64,000 bases of DNA from Vulgatibacter incomptus_A (GCA_040391605.1 JBEBXK010000002.1:62001-126000), one strand, 5' to 3'; numbered from the stretch's first letter, positions 1 to 8,324 are shown. Program-made: numbers and translations. Notes: generated by a model not told the origin, from the sequence alone.

Positions 1-710
1 CGCTTGTCCACCACGTAATGATCGGGCTCGACCTCGCCGCCCACCACCGCCTCCCCGAGGCCCCACGCCGACTCGATCACGATCCGGCTCCGGTCGCCTG
101 TGGAGGGATCGACGGTGAAGAGGACCCCAGACTTCTCCGAGGCGACCATCTCCTGGACCACCACCGCGATCAGCCGCTCCATCGCGTCCGCACCCCTCTT
201 CTTCCAATAGAAGAGCGCGCGTCCCCCTACCAGCGAGGCCCAGCAGCCCTGCACCGCACGGACGAGATCTTCCTCGCCGCGGACATTGAGGAAGGTCTCG
301 AACATCCCAGCGAAGGATGACTCGCCAGCGTCCTCCACCGTCGCCGACGATCGCACGGCGATCAAGGGATCGGGGCCGCCGTCACGGGCCCCCAGCGAAG
401 CGTAGGCGCCGATGAGCTCCTCGCGGATCCCGTCGGGGATCCGCGCCTCCCGGATCTTGCGCCGCATGGCCTTGGAGCGTCGCTCCAACGCGTCGCTGTC
501 GTCCACGTCGAGGCCGGCCAACATCTCCTTCAGCTCGCCACCGACGCCGCTCTCCCGGAGGAAGCGCCGGTAGGCGTCCACCGTGATCACGAAGCCCGGG
601 GGCACGGGCAGGCCCGCGCCGACCATCTCCCCGAGGTTCGCTCCTTTCCCACCGGCCCGCGCGACGTCGTTTCTTCCCAGCTCTTCGAACCACGCTATGC
701 TGCCGCTCAT
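1..710 (-). CDS. ppsA: Phosphoenolpyruvate synthase, N-terminal part (cut by window edge)
   Basis: The reading frame begins at an ATG at 710, behind a perfect GGAGGTG ribosome site, and runs off the left edge; about 236 residues are visible. These are the ATP-grasp nucleotide-binding half of a PEP synthase / PEP-pyruvate binding domain protein: GGKGANLGEM at residues 20-29, VRSSATVED at 119-127, then a segment ending in a VLFTVDPSTG and ESAWGLGE type sequence. The full enzyme makes phosphoenolpyruvate from pyruvate and ATP in the cytoplasm via a phosphohistidine. That histidine and the C-terminal barrel lie outside the window, so a stand-alone PEP-binding protein or a rifampin phosphotransferase-like relative cannot be fully excluded. 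It is divergent from the glutamate dehydrogenase gene, with 83 bases between the starts. Confidence 0.88.
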   Translation of the reverse strand, partial: MSGSIAWFEELGRNDVARAGGKGANLGEMVGAGLPVPPGFVITVDAYRRFLRESGVGGELKEMLAGLDVDDSDALERRSKAMRRKIREARIPDGIREELIGAYASLGARDGGPDPLIAVRSSATVEDAGESSFAGMFETFLNVRGEEDLVRAVQGCWASLVGGRALFYWKKRGADAMERLIAVVVQEMVASEKSGVLFTVDPSTGDRSRIVIESAWGLGEAVVGGEVEPDHYVVDK

Positions 711-793
711 CGGCACCTCCCGCAGCGCCTCCCAATAGGCATCGCCCACGTCGGAGGCCCAAACCAAACGGGTGCCCAGCGAGGAAACGATCG

Positions 794-2053
794 ATGGAGA
801 TGGAGTGGGATGATCCGCTGTACCGCTCGACCGTAGCGCTCTTCGAGCATACGGCCGAGGCCATGGATCTGGACGTCAACATCCGCAGACGTCTGCGCCA
901 CCCGGATCGGGCCGTGATCGTCACCTTCCCGATCCGCATGGACGACGGATCGGTCGAGATCTTCCATGGCTATCGAGTCCAGCACAACAACACCCGCGGC
1001 CCGTTCAAGGGCGGTGTGCGCTATGCGCTCGATGTGAACCTGGGTGAAACCACCGCGCTGGCGATGCTGATGACCGTGAAGTGCGCGCTCATGGGGATCC
1101 CCTTCGGGGGCGCCAAGGGTGGCGTGCGGGTGGATCCCACCAAGCTCTCCCGCTCCGAGCTGCAGCGCCTCACCCGACGCTTCACCGCGGAGATCATCAA
1201 CGATATCGGCCCCAACTTCGACATCCCCGCCCCCGACATGGGGACGACCCAGCAGACCATGGCGTGGATGATGGACACCTACTCCCAGAACAAGGGCCGG
1301 GCGGTGCCGGCGGTGGTCACCGGCAAGCCCATCTCCATCGGTGGCTCGTTGCTGCGCAACCAGGCCACAGGCCGGGGCGTCGTCTACATGGTGGAGGACG
1401 CCGCACGGGAGGTGAACCTCGACCTGGGCAAGGCGTCCGCCGCCGTTCAGGGCTTCGGAAATGTGGGCGGAGAGGCGGCCCGCAGGCTCCACCAACTCGG
1501 CGTCAAGGTCGTCGGGATCGGCGATGTCCATGGCGGCATCCACGCGCCCGACGGGATCGACATTCCGCTGCTCGACGCCCACTTCGCCAGCACCGGCACG
1601 ATCCTGGGCTTCCCCGGTAGCGAGGACATCGAGACCTCGGCGATCCTCGAGCTGCCAGTCGACGTCCTGATCCCCGCCGCCACCAGCGGCGTCATCCACG
1701 AGGGGAACGTCGCCAGGCTCCGCTGCCGCATCCTCGCCGAGGGCGCCAACGGCCCGGTGACCGCGGCCGCCGACGGCGTCCTGCGGGAGCGCGGGGACAT
1801 CTTCGTGATCCCCGACGTCCTCGCCAACGCCGGCGGCGTCACCGTCTCGTACTTCGAGTGGGTGCAGTCGCTGCAGATGTTCTTCTGGAGCGCCGACGAG
1901 ATCGATCAGCGCCTGCGGCAGCTCATGTCGCGGGCGTTCACCGAGGTCCACGAGGTCTCGCGGGATCGCGGCGTCGACATGCGGACCGCCGCGATGATGC
2001 ACGGCCTCGCCCGGGTCGCCGAAGCGATGAAGGTCCGCGGCCTCTTCCCCTGA
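794..2053 (+). CDS. gdhA: Glutamate dehydrogenase (Glu/Leu/Phe/Val dehydrogenase family)
   Basis: A 419-residue protein of normal length for the family. It interconverts glutamate and 2-oxoglutarate plus ammonia with NAD(P)H in the cytoplasm. The dimerisation and substrate domain shows FKGGVRY at 71-77, the catalytic-lysine motif PFGGAKGG at 103-110 (Lys108) and NFDIPAPDMGT at 131-141. The Rossmann domain has GFGNVGG at 220-226. A GAGGAAAC ribosome site lies just upstream of the chosen ATG. The gene is single, diverges from the PEP synthase gene, and is followed by a stem-loop terminator. Cofactor preference cannot be read safely from the sequence, and a leucine or phenylalanine dehydrogenase is less likely given the family motifs. 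Confidence 0.93.
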   Translation: MEMEWDDPLYRSTVALFEHTAEAMDLDVNIRRRLRHPDRAVIVTFPIRMDDGSVEIFHGYRVQHNNTRGPFKGGVRYALDVNLGETTALAMLMTVKCALMGIPFGGAKGGVRVDPTKLSRSELQRLTRRFTAEIINDIGPNFDIPAPDMGTTQQTMAWMMDTYSQNKGRAVPAVVTGKPISIGGSLLRNQATGRGVVYMVEDAAREVNLDLGKASAAVQGFGNVGGEAARRLHQLGVKVVGIGDVHGGIHAPDGIDIPLLDAHFASTGTILGFPGSEDIETSAILELPVDVLIPAATSGVIHEGNVARLRCRILAEGANGPVTAAADGVLRERGDIFVIPDVLANAGGVTVSYFEWVQSLQMFFWSADEIDQRLRQLMSRAFTEVHEVSRDRGVDMRTAAMMHGLARVAEAMKVRGLFP

Positions 2054-2066
2054 CGCGCCCATAAAA

Positions 2067-2095
2067 GAATCACCCCGCAAGAGCGGGAGTGATTC
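2067..2095. terminator. Bidirectional stem-loop terminator
   Basis: GAATCAC...CCGC and GCGGG..GTGATTC form a long near-perfect stem around a short AAGA loop. On the minus strand the stem is followed by TTTTAT, as in an intrinsic terminator for the membrane-protein gene at 2150-2584. It lies between two convergent genes and probably serves both. Confidence 0.8.
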
Positions 2096-2149
2096 CTTCA
2101 GCTCGCTCGGCGCGCCGGAGGGCTCTTCGTGTTGCCTCGCCTCCGGCGC

Positions 2150-2584
2150 TCAGCGCATGAACATGATCGCGAGGACTGCCGCGGGGAGCATCAGGGTGGC
2201 GATCCCCTGGAACATCGCCATCCGTTTCAGCGCGGCGCCCAACTCGGGACCTCCCGAGGTGACGTGGGCGCCGGCCTTCTTGCGCATGACGAGGAGGAGG
2301 ACGTTGAAGGCGACTGCGATCACCACCAACAACAGCTTGGTATGAACGAAGCCCATCTTGAACATCCCCGCCGAGATCGCCATGGCCAGGCCGGCCAGCG
2401 GCGTGATGATCATGCCGGCGATCTCGAAGGGGATCAGCCGATTGACCACCGACCACGCCGCCACCCTGCCATCGGCGCTGCCCGCCTTGCGCACGGCGAC
2501 CTGCGCGGAGGTGGTGCCGATGAGGCCGACGAACCAGGCGACGAATCCAAAGGTGTGGAGGAGCTTGAGGACGGTATAGGTCAT
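2150..2584 (-). CDS. Small integral membrane protein, HemJ/CopD-like
   Basis: A 144-residue protein with about four hydrophobic segments. The start chosen is the ATG at 2584, preceded by AAGGAAAC; an upstream in-frame extension has no ribosome site and would add a charged tail before the first membrane helix. The KLLHTFGFVAWFVG stretch near residue 6 and the VHTKLLLVVIAVAFN stretch in the middle resemble the His-containing helices of the HemJ/CopD superfamily. HemJ itself is a protoporphyrinogen oxidase, but the match is by eye and a role in haem synthesis is not shown. It could equally be an uncharacterised family member. It converges on gdhA. Confidence 0.6.
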   Translation of the reverse strand: MTYTVLKLLHTFGFVAWFVGLIGTTSAQVAVRKAGSADGRVAAWSVVNRLIPFEIAGMIITPLAGLAMAISAGMFKMGFVHTKLLLVVIAVAFNVLLLVMRKKAGAHVTSGGPELGAALKRMAMFQGIATLMLPAAVLAIMFMR

Positions 2585-2695
2585 GTTTCCTTCCGATGTC
2601 GTTGTCTCACGCTCGAGCGCGTCGCCATGACTAACGGCCCGGCCCGCCCAGGTCAACGCTGTGCGACCGCGCGGAGCAGGACGCGGCAGCGATCC

Positions 2696-3646
2696 TCAGC
2701 GCCCCGTGATCAGCTTCGACCGGCTGGCGGCGATCTGCGCGGTCCGCGCGGAGTTGTCGCGGATGGCCAGGAGGTTGATCCCCAGCACCTGCCGCTGGCG
2801 CATCCTGGCGTGGCGGCCCAGGAAGCGCTCGATCGGCTCGTCGATCACCTCGCGCTCGGCCAGCGCCGCGTGTCGGACGTAGCGCTTGCCGTCGCGGATC
2901 ACCACCAGGCCGGAGTGGGTCACGAGGTTCATCTTCCCGGGGGTCGGGACCCGCACCACGTTGAGGACGAGGCCCTCTGGGAGCGTCGGCCCCAACTCGA
3001 TCGCCGCGGCGAGGGGGATCACCGGGAGCTCGTGCAGCCCCGCGAGTCCATCGCGCCAGGGGTGATTGCGCAGGTTGGTCCGCCTGGCCCAGATCGCGGG
3101 ATCGTAGCGAATCGACGCGGTGATGGTGGCGCCGCCTCCCAGCCGGGCCGTCGCCTCCTCCAGGTAGCCCTTGCGGATCAGATCGGGGATCCACTGGGCC
3201 TCCATCAGGTGCAGCCGATCCTCGAAGGAGGGCTCCTTCCCCGACGCGTAGCGGATGTCGTCCAGGATCGCCTCGACTGCGCCCACGTCAGGCGCCTCCC
3301 CCAAGGCCAGCGCCGTCTCGATAAGGGTGAGGCAGTCGACAGCGTCCCATCGCAGCCGCGGATCCGCGTCGACCCCCGAGCCCTCGCCCAGCGGCGAGAA
3401 GCGATATCGCGTGCCGAGGAAGGCCTCGGAGCCGGCGCGGATCCGGGTCCAGCCAGCTGGGAGCCGCAGCAGCGCCGCGAGCCCCTCCGCCAGCTCGTCC
3501 CGGCTCGCCTTCGCGAAACGGAGCGCGGGCGCTGCAGCCGCGGGCACCATCGCTCCGGCGTCGGGGTCGGGGCCGCCAGCCGGCCTCTCGGCTCGGGCTC
3601 CGAGTGGCAAAAGGAGGATCGCGCAGGCGGTGACGAGGGATCGCAT
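2696..3646 (-). CDS. Exported DUF1460 (amidase-like) protein
   Basis: About 316 residues from the ATG at 3646, which begins with a signal peptide (MRSLVTACAILLLPLGARA). A TTG at 3682 would add 12 residues in front of the signal and is less likely. The segment around DAVDCLTLIETALALGEA and a late VTHSGLVVIRDGKRYVRHA motif match the NlpC/P60-like DUF1460 fold, with a catalytic-type Cys and His. Members are thought to be cell-wall amidases or related hydrolases in the periplasm. Substrate is unknown. The next gene upstream (LarA-like) is on the same strand 86 bases away, but no operon is evident. Confidence 0.72.
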   Translation of the reverse strand: MRSLVTACAILLLPLGARAERPAGGPDPDAGAMVPAAAAPALRFAKASRDELAEGLAALLRLPAGWTRIRAGSEAFLGTRYRFSPLGEGSGVDADPRLRWDAVDCLTLIETALALGEAPDVGAVEAILDDIRYASGKEPSFEDRLHLMEAQWIPDLIRKGYLEEATARLGGGATITASIRYDPAIWARRTNLRNHPWRDGLAGLHELPVIPLAAAIELGPTLPEGLVLNVVRVPTPGKMNLVTHSGLVVIRDGKRYVRHAALAEREVIDEPIERFLGRHARMRQRQVLGINLLAIRDNSARTAQIAASRSKLITGR

Positions 3647-3732
3647 CGGCGCCGATGGTAAGGTCCAGCGCCGAAAGTGCAAAGCAAGGAGCGCCGGCTC
3701 ACTCTCCTCGAGGGTGGCGATACGTCATTGCG

Positions 3733-4560
3733 TCAATCCCGACTCCACTTGGCATGGAAGTCGGTCGAGGCGGCGAAGGCTCGATGGGGATCCCCGGCGA
3801 AGATCGCTGCCAGACGCCTGCCGCGCTGGAGGCCGAGCTGGATCAGGAAGGCCGGTGGCGCGATGGCGAGGATCGAGTCCAGGACCTCCTGCAGCGGTTC
3901 ACCCTCCAGACCCTCGGCCAGGATCGCCGCTCGGGTCTCGGGATCCGCGCAGCCCAGGGCCAGGATCGCGCCGCCTCCCATCGGAGCGATCTCGCCAGCT
4001 CGCGCTACGCGCGAGAGCGCGCGTCTGCGTTTGCCCGCCTCCGGCTCCGCTGGAGAGTTTGCGTCACAAACTCTCAGAGCGTGTGAAGCAATCGGTCCCG
4101 CCGGTGGCGAGGCTCCGGCGCCTAGGAGGATCAACTTATCCGCCGTCGCGACCTCCGCGTCGATTCGCACCGTGCCCAGGCGTCGCACCCGGCCCAGAGC
4201 CTCGAAGCCCCCTCTGCCGAGGTTCTCGAAGGCTTGCGGGGAGGGGGCCGGAGGAGCGGCCTCGGCGACGCGGATGATGGTCTGGGAAGCGCCGGCCTGC
4301 CGCGCCGCCTCCAGTACCTTGGGCAGCGCCAGCTCCGTGACGGCGGAGGGCAGCCCGGGCTGAAGCACGACCGCGACCCGATCGCCGGGCTCGAGGAAGC
4401 GGCCGAGGGCGGGGCGGCCGAGGGGTCGGGCGAGGGCGCCGTCGAGGGCGGCGCCAGGGTGGGGGAGGGGCGGAGGCTCGCCTGGAGCCCGCCCCGAGAG
4501 GGGGCCCCGAGGCGGGTCTGGGAGGCGGTCGTCTGCTCTTCCTCGCGGGGGCGTGCGCAT
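3733..4560 (-). CDS. LarA-like (DUF2088) protein, truncated relative to lactate racemase
   Basis: About 275 residues from the ATG at 4560, preceded by GAAAAAGAG. Another start at 4617 is possible. The N-terminal half has LEPGDRVAVVLQPGLP followed by LPKVLEAARQAGASQTIIRV, the beta-alpha pattern of the LarA/DUF2088 nucleotide-like fold. Later VATADKLILLGAG.SPPAGP resembles the LarA segment that ends in a conserved GGGK. The usual histidines and lysine of lactate racemase that bind the nickel pincer cofactor are not recognisable, and the protein is about 150 residues shorter than LarA, so racemase activity is doubtful. A stem-loop repeat sits inside the gene (see the repeat at 3995-4090). Confidence 0.55.
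   Translation of the reverse strand: MRTPPRGRADDRLPDPPRGPLSGRAPGEPPPLPHPGAALDGALARPLGRPALGRFLEPGDRVAVVLQPGLPSAVTELALPKVLEAARQAGASQTIIRVAEAAPPAPSPQAFENLGRGGFEALGRVRRLGTVRIDAEVATADKLILLGAGASPPAGPIASHALRVCDANSPAEPEAGKRRRALSRVARAGEIAPMGGGAILALGCADPETRAAILAEGLEGEPLQEVLDSILAIAPPAFLIQLGLQRGRRLAAIFAGDPHRAFAASTDFHAKWSRD
3995..4090 (-). repeat. REP-like repeat, copy 1 (inside a coding region)
   Basis: GAGAGTTTG (4053-4061) and CAAACTCTC (4067-4075) form a perfect 9-bp stem with a 5-base loop. Read on the minus strand it is followed by CGGAGGCGGGCAAACGC and, further on, CGTAGCGCG. The same order of motifs, with small changes, occurs at 34302-34348 on the plus strand and partly at 18575-18622. The stretch is in frame within the LarA-like gene. 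Confidence 0.4.
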
Positions 4561-4647
4561 CTCTTTTTCAACGGCTCCCTGAAGGCGCCGTGGTGGACGG
4601 GGCCGCGGGGCCGGCATAATTCAGCGCCCCTCCGGTTTTTCTACGCA

Positions 4648-5814
4648 ATGCCAAGAGAGACAGCAACGGAGTTGGAGGCCCCTATCATCAGAAGGACACG
4701 CGATCGCGAAGGCTATCTCGCTACGGCAGAGGGGCCCAGGCTCTGGTATCGCATCGAGGGGAGCGGCCCGACCCTCGCCTTCCAGAACGGCGTGGGGGTC
4801 AGCACCACCTTCTGGACGGCGCTCGCCAGAAGGTTCGCGCGCAACGGCTTCTCGACCGTACTCTGGGACTACCGCGGCCACGGTCGCTCCGATCCGCCGA
4901 AGGATCCCCACAACGTCACCCTGGAGAGCTGCGTCGCCGATCTGGGGAGTCTCCTCGACCACCTCGAGGTGGAGCGGGCCTGCCTCCTCGGCCACTCGAT
5001 GGGCGCCCAGCTGGGCTGGGAGTTCTACCGCGCCCATCCGCAGCGGGTCTCGGCGCTGGTCCCGACCTTGGGAACCTATCGCGACGCGATCTCGTCCTTC
5101 TTCGACATGCCGCGGCTGGCGCCCTTCGCCTTCTCTGCCGCCGAGTTCATGGCGGAGAACCTCACCGGTCTGGTGAAGGCCTTCACCGCGCTCCCGGCGC
5201 TGCAGCCGAAGATCGCCGATCGCCTGATCCGCAAGCTCTCCATCATCCACCCGACCCTCTCACCCAAGGACTGGCTCCCCCCCTACCTGGAGCATATGGC
5301 TGGCCTCGACCCAAGGGTCTTCTTCTCCCTGGCCCGCGGGATCCGCGATCACGACGCCAGCGATCTGCTGCCCACCATCCAGGTGCCGGTGCTGGTGGTC
5401 GCCGGCGACCGCGACTTCTTCTGCCCGCCGAGGGTGGCCCGGGAGATGGCGGAGAAGATCCCCCTCGCCGAGCTGCTGGTGATCCCGGGCGGCTCCCACG
5501 CCGCGATCATCGAGCAGCCCGCGCTGATCGAGAAGCGCCTCGAGCGCTTCCTCCGCGAGCGCGTCGTCCCCCTCGATCCCGCCGCAGCCTCCGTTGCAGC
5601 CAGCGAGGTCGTCGCAGCCGCACCCTTCGATAGGCCGCCCTTCCAGCCGATCTTGACCCGCCGAGGGGGAGAGGCGAGGATCGCTCCATGGAGCTCCGAC
5701 TTCCCAGCCTTCTCGCCGCCCTCCTCGCCGCCTCGTCGCTCCCGTCCGCCTCGTTCGCCGAGGGAGCAGCCGGAGACGCCGCCGGGTCGCAGCCCACCGC
5801 CGAAGAAGCCGTGA
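4648..5814 (+). CDS. Alpha/beta hydrolase
   Basis: 388 residues from the ATG at 4648; the open frame extends far upstream but only this start gives the family N-terminus. A classical serine hydrolase: nucleophile elbow GHSMG with Ser117, acid Asp254 in VVAGDRDFF and His284 in GGSHAA. An HGRS-type oxyanion region precedes the elbow. A CATAAT hexamer at 4615 is a possible -10 element. Substrate is unknown (esterase, lipase, peptidase or dehalogenase are all possible). The last ~42 residues are a Ser/Pro/Arg-rich tail read through the start of the next gene in another frame. The fold ends near residue 305, so the tail is likely dispensable. Confidence 0.85.
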   Translation: MPRETATELEAPIIRRTRDREGYLATAEGPRLWYRIEGSGPTLAFQNGVGVSTTFWTALARRFARNGFSTVLWDYRGHGRSDPPKDPHNVTLESCVADLGSLLDHLEVERACLLGHSMGAQLGWEFYRAHPQRVSALVPTLGTYRDAISSFFDMPRLAPFAFSAAEFMAENLTGLVKAFTALPALQPKIADRLIRKLSIIHPTLSPKDWLPPYLEHMAGLDPRVFFSLARGIRDHDASDLLPTIQVPVLVVAGDRDFFCPPRVAREMAEKIPLAELLVIPGGSHAAIIEQPALIEKRLERFLRERVVPLDPAAASVAASEVVAAAPFDRPPFQPILTRRGGEARIAPWSSDFPAFSPPSSPPRRSRPPRSPREQPETPPGRSPPPKKP

Positions 5815-5984
5815 TGACCGTGGAGGAGATGCGGGCGCTGCGCTCCCAGCTCGAGGCGGAGCGAGACGCGGCTCGCATAAGGATGCTGAATTTTTCGCTG
5901 CCCCGCTACAGCCTGGAGGTCGAAGCGAAGCAGAAGCAGATCGACGACCTCGACGTGCAGCTCCGCGAGGCCGAAGCGAGGTAG
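5688..5984 (+). CDS. Small exported coiled-coil protein
   Basis: A 98-residue protein whose ATG follows GAGGCGAGGA. It starts with a signal peptide ending near SASFA, then an acidic Ala-rich linker. The C-terminal half is rich in Glu, Arg and Leu with heptad-like spacing (EEMRALRSQLEAERDAAR and EAKQKQIDDLDVQLREAE), so a coiled coil in the periplasm is expected. No family is recognised. Its first 127 bases overlap the end of the hydrolase gene in a different frame; the signal peptide, ribosome site and coiled coil argue that it is real. Confidence 0.6.
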   Translation: MELRLPSLLAALLAASSLPSASFAEGAAGDAAGSQPTAEEAVMTVEEMRALRSQLEAERDAARIRMLNFSLPRYSLEVEAKQKQIDDLDVQLREAEAR

Positions 5985-6035
5985 CGGAGGCCGATGCGCG
6001 AGTGGGCTCTGCGCAATTCTCGCCCGCCGCCGTGA

Positions 6036-7088
6036 TCATCCGTCGAGCTCGGGCGGGAGATCGCCCTTGGTGATCTCCCGGATCACCGTGGTGGCATAGG
6101 CGCCAGCCGGCAGCTCGAAGTCGAGGACGATCCCCTCCTCATCCGCCTCCGACGTGAGGTGCATCGGCAGGCGCAGCGCGCGGCGGCTCCCGTGTGCGTC
6201 GCGGCTTCGCGACAAGTGCTCGATGCCGACGCCGTGCCTCGCCAGGATCGCATCTTCCATCTCGGCGATCGCACCGCCTGGGACGGGGTGCACCCTGGCG
6301 CCGGGGATGGGGCCGGTGATCGAGCACTCGAAGCTGCGGACCCGCGGCAGATCGGCCACGGGATCGTCGCAGACGAAGGGACCGCCGGTGGGCAACTTCT
6401 GCAGCACATCGCCGATCGCCGGGCGATCCCAGCTCCCGTCTGCAAGCCGCTGCGCCAGGACCTCGTTGAAGACGGCGCTCTGAAAGGCGCTCACCAAAAA
6501 TCGCCGGAGGCCGGGATCGCGACGGGCGCGTTGCAGCCTGGGATCCGAATCGTCTCCCAGGAGGAGGAGGCGGCCGATCTCGGCGTTGTCGCCATGCCTT
6601 CCGAAGCGCTGCGGGCCATAGAAGTTCGGCAGCCCCCGCTGCTCCAGCGCATGGGCGATCGCCTGGATCCGCAGCGCCGCCGCCTCGTCCACGCCGCGCA
6701 GGCGGATCCGAAAGCGATTGCCGCGGAGGTGGCCGGTACGGAGCTTGTTTCCGTGGCGCTTCGCCTCGAGGATCCGGAAGCCGTCGCCTTCGAGGTCGAG
6801 CGCCCGTGGCGCCTCGACCCCGGCCACGCTGATCCATTGGGTGGTGACGGCGTGGCGATCCTTCTGCCCCGCGACGCCGACGTCCCGCTCCTTGATCCGC
6901 AGGGCCCTGGCGATCGCCGCCACCACCTCGCGGGTGTTTCGGCCGCGCTTCTCCACCAGGAGGAAGAGGTGTTCGCCCTCGCCGGAAGGTAGGTAGGCCG
7001 GGATCTCGTCGACCCGGAAGTCCTCCGGGATCGCCTTGAAGAGCGCGGGAACCCCGGGGAACTCCGACGTGACATAGGGGAGCCTCAT
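6036..7088 (-). CDS. truD: tRNA pseudouridine(13) synthase TruD
   Basis: 350 residues, full length. TruD converts U13 of tRNA (tRNA-Glu in E. coli) to pseudouridine. The hallmark GQKDRHAVTTQ lies at 74-84 with catalytic Asp77. LRTGHLRGNRFRIRLRG and NFYGPQRFGRHGDN segments are typical of the family. The start ATG at 7088 lies inside a 77-bp tandem repeat and overlaps, as ATGA, the stop codon of a 26-codon mini-ORF. No strong ribosome site precedes it, so translation may depend on coupling to the mini-ORFs. It is the last minus-strand gene after the cytochrome group. Confidence 0.95.
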   Translation of the reverse strand: MRLPYVTSEFPGVPALFKAIPEDFRVDEIPAYLPSGEGEHLFLLVEKRGRNTREVVAAIARALRIKERDVGVAGQKDRHAVTTQWISVAGVEAPRALDLEGDGFRILEAKRHGNKLRTGHLRGNRFRIRLRGVDEAAALRIQAIAHALEQRGLPNFYGPQRFGRHGDNAEIGRLLLLGDDSDPRLQRARRDPGLRRFLVSAFQSAVFNEVLAQRLADGSWDRPAIGDVLQKLPTGGPFVCDDPVADLPRVRSFECSITGPIPGARVHPVPGGAIAEMEDAILARHGVGIEHLSRSRDAHGSRRALRLPMHLTSEADEEGIVLDFELPAGAYATTVIREITKGDLPPELDG

Positions 7089-7257
7089 GCTGTCGGGTCC
7101 GAGTGCATCGCCGCGAGGACCGCAGGGTTCCCGGGGAGCTCCGACGTGACATAGGGGAGCCTCATGCTGTCGGATCCGAGTACACCGCCGCGAGGAGCCC
7201 AGGGTTCCCGGGGAGCTCCGACGTGGAGAAGGGGAGCCTCATCGCGTCGGCTTCGAG
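7052..7257 (-). repeat. Three tandem 77-bp repeats covering the truD start
   Basis: The string CTCCGACGTG recurs at 7062, 7139 and 7216, exactly 77 bases apart, and the flanking bases (CCCGGGGA before, GGGGAGCCTCAT after) repeat with it. Copy 1 contains the first codons of truD. Copies 2 and 3 lie upstream and each carries an ATG at the same relative place (7165 and 7242). The third copy is the most diverged and runs into the stop of the cytochrome gene. Confidence 0.93.
7085..7165 (-). CDS. Mini-ORF upstream of truD (26 residues), possible leader peptide
   Basis: From the ATG at 7165 the frame reads MRLPYVTSELPGNPAVLAAM followed by HSDPTA and a TGA that overlaps the truD ATG (ATGA). It begins with the same nine residues-plus as TruD because it is a tandem copy of the truD start. 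A preceding mini-ORF, MRLPFSTSELPGNPGLLAAV plus YSDPTA from 7242, ends the same way on this ATG. They may be inert by-products of duplication or leader peptides coupling translation; sequence alone cannot decide. Confidence 0.35.
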   Translation of the reverse strand: MRLPYVTSELPGNPAVLAAMHSDPTA

Positions 7258-7261
7258 GGGA

Positions 7262-8197
7262 TCAGAGATCGAAGGCCGTGCGGGCGCGCTCTGCCTTCTC
7301 GTACATCGTCACGCCCTCGGCGGCGATGTTCGCCGAGCGGGTGAGGGCCTTGGCCCAGAGATCGCCGTCTTTGACGCCCTTCGGCGCCTTGTAGACGGCG
7401 CCGCCCTTGGCGCCCTGGCCCACGAAGGCAGAGAGGGCCTGCTGGTAGGAGGCGCGCCTGGCGGCGTCGGGGTGGCGGACCACCACCTTCTGCAGCTTGC
7501 CGTCGGTGCCGAAGGCGAGGCCGACGTCCAGCTTCTCGCCGCTGCGCGGGACCACGAGATCGACGAAAGAGAGGAAGCCCAGGCGATCGGCGGCATGGAG
7601 GAGATCGAGCTCCACCGGCGTCCACGGGATCAGGCGGACCTGCTCGTTGGCGGCCCGCTGCCCGCGATAGACCGTGAGCACCACCACCTTCATCTCGTCC
7701 TGGGCGAGCTCGACCTGGTAGCTGGTCGCCAGGCGCTCCACGCCATAGGAGTCGATGAGGAAGTCCTTGGCGGTGAACTTGGCGGCGCTGGAGAAGACCT
7801 GGTCCACCGGGACGCTGTCGTGGCGCAGGAATTGGACGAGATCCCAGGCGTCCAGGGTGGAGAGATCCCGGAAGGCGTGTCCGGCGATCCAACCGGCTCT
7901 GCCGTGGCCTGTGCGGATCGCGCGGCGCAGCTCGGCGTCGCTGCGCTGGGCCAGGAAGGCGTTGTCCGAGAGGTCGGGGAGGGTGCCGAGCTGGGGTTTG
8001 TCGGCGGTGGCGCCGCGCCAGAAATCGGAGCCCTTGCCGTCCACGCCGTGGCACGGCGCACACTCCATGCGAAAGAGGGAGCCACCGTGGTCGACGTCGC
8101 CGCGGAGCAGCCGCTCCTGGGCGGAGGCGCCGGCGGGGAGGAGGGCCATCGACGAAACTATGAGTGAGCCGAGAGCGAGCTTGCGCATGATCGTCAT
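7262..8197 (-). CDS. Exported c-type cytochrome
   Basis: 311 residues with a signal peptide in the first 26 (cleavage after GASA). One CXXCH haem site, CAPCH at 46-50, sits in a cytochrome c class I-like domain of about 100 residues (GSLFRMECAPCHGVDGKGS, ending near DLVQFLRH). The remaining ~190 residues form an alpha/beta-looking domain without a family I recognise. A second start, the internal ATG three codons later, is equally good. It belongs with the two minus-strand genes upstream (haem protein at 8325-9632, DsbA-like lipoprotein) and suggests periplasmic electron transfer. A distal Met ligand is not obvious. Confidence 0.82.
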   Translation of the reverse strand: MTIMRKLALGSLIVSSMALLPAGASAQERLLRGDVDHGGSLFRMECAPCHGVDGKGSDFWRGATADKPQLGTLPDLSDNAFLAQRSDAELRRAIRTGHGRAGWIAGHAFRDLSTLDAWDLVQFLRHDSVPVDQVFSSAAKFTAKDFLIDSYGVERLATSYQVELAQDEMKVVVLTVYRGQRAANEQVRLIPWTPVELDLLHAADRLGFLSFVDLVVPRSGEKLDVGLAFGTDGKLQKVVVRHPDAARRASYQQALSAFVGQGAKGGAVYKAPKGVKDGDLWAKALTRSANIAAEGVTMYEKAERARTAFDL

Positions 8198-8324
8198 CCT
8201 ATCGAGTCAAACGCCCCGTCGCGAGGCGAGGGAGGCGCGTGGGGCGACGAGCCTTCTGCCCTTGGGCATGTCGCGAAGAGCGAAGCTGCCGGTCGTTCGT
8301 CCCGGCCAGCGGCATCGGAGCGGT

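Noticed and set aside
18..320. Plus-strand 100-codon open frame at the left edge
   Set aside because: The minus strand here encodes the ATP-binding half of PEP synthase with clear motifs and a perfect ribosome site.
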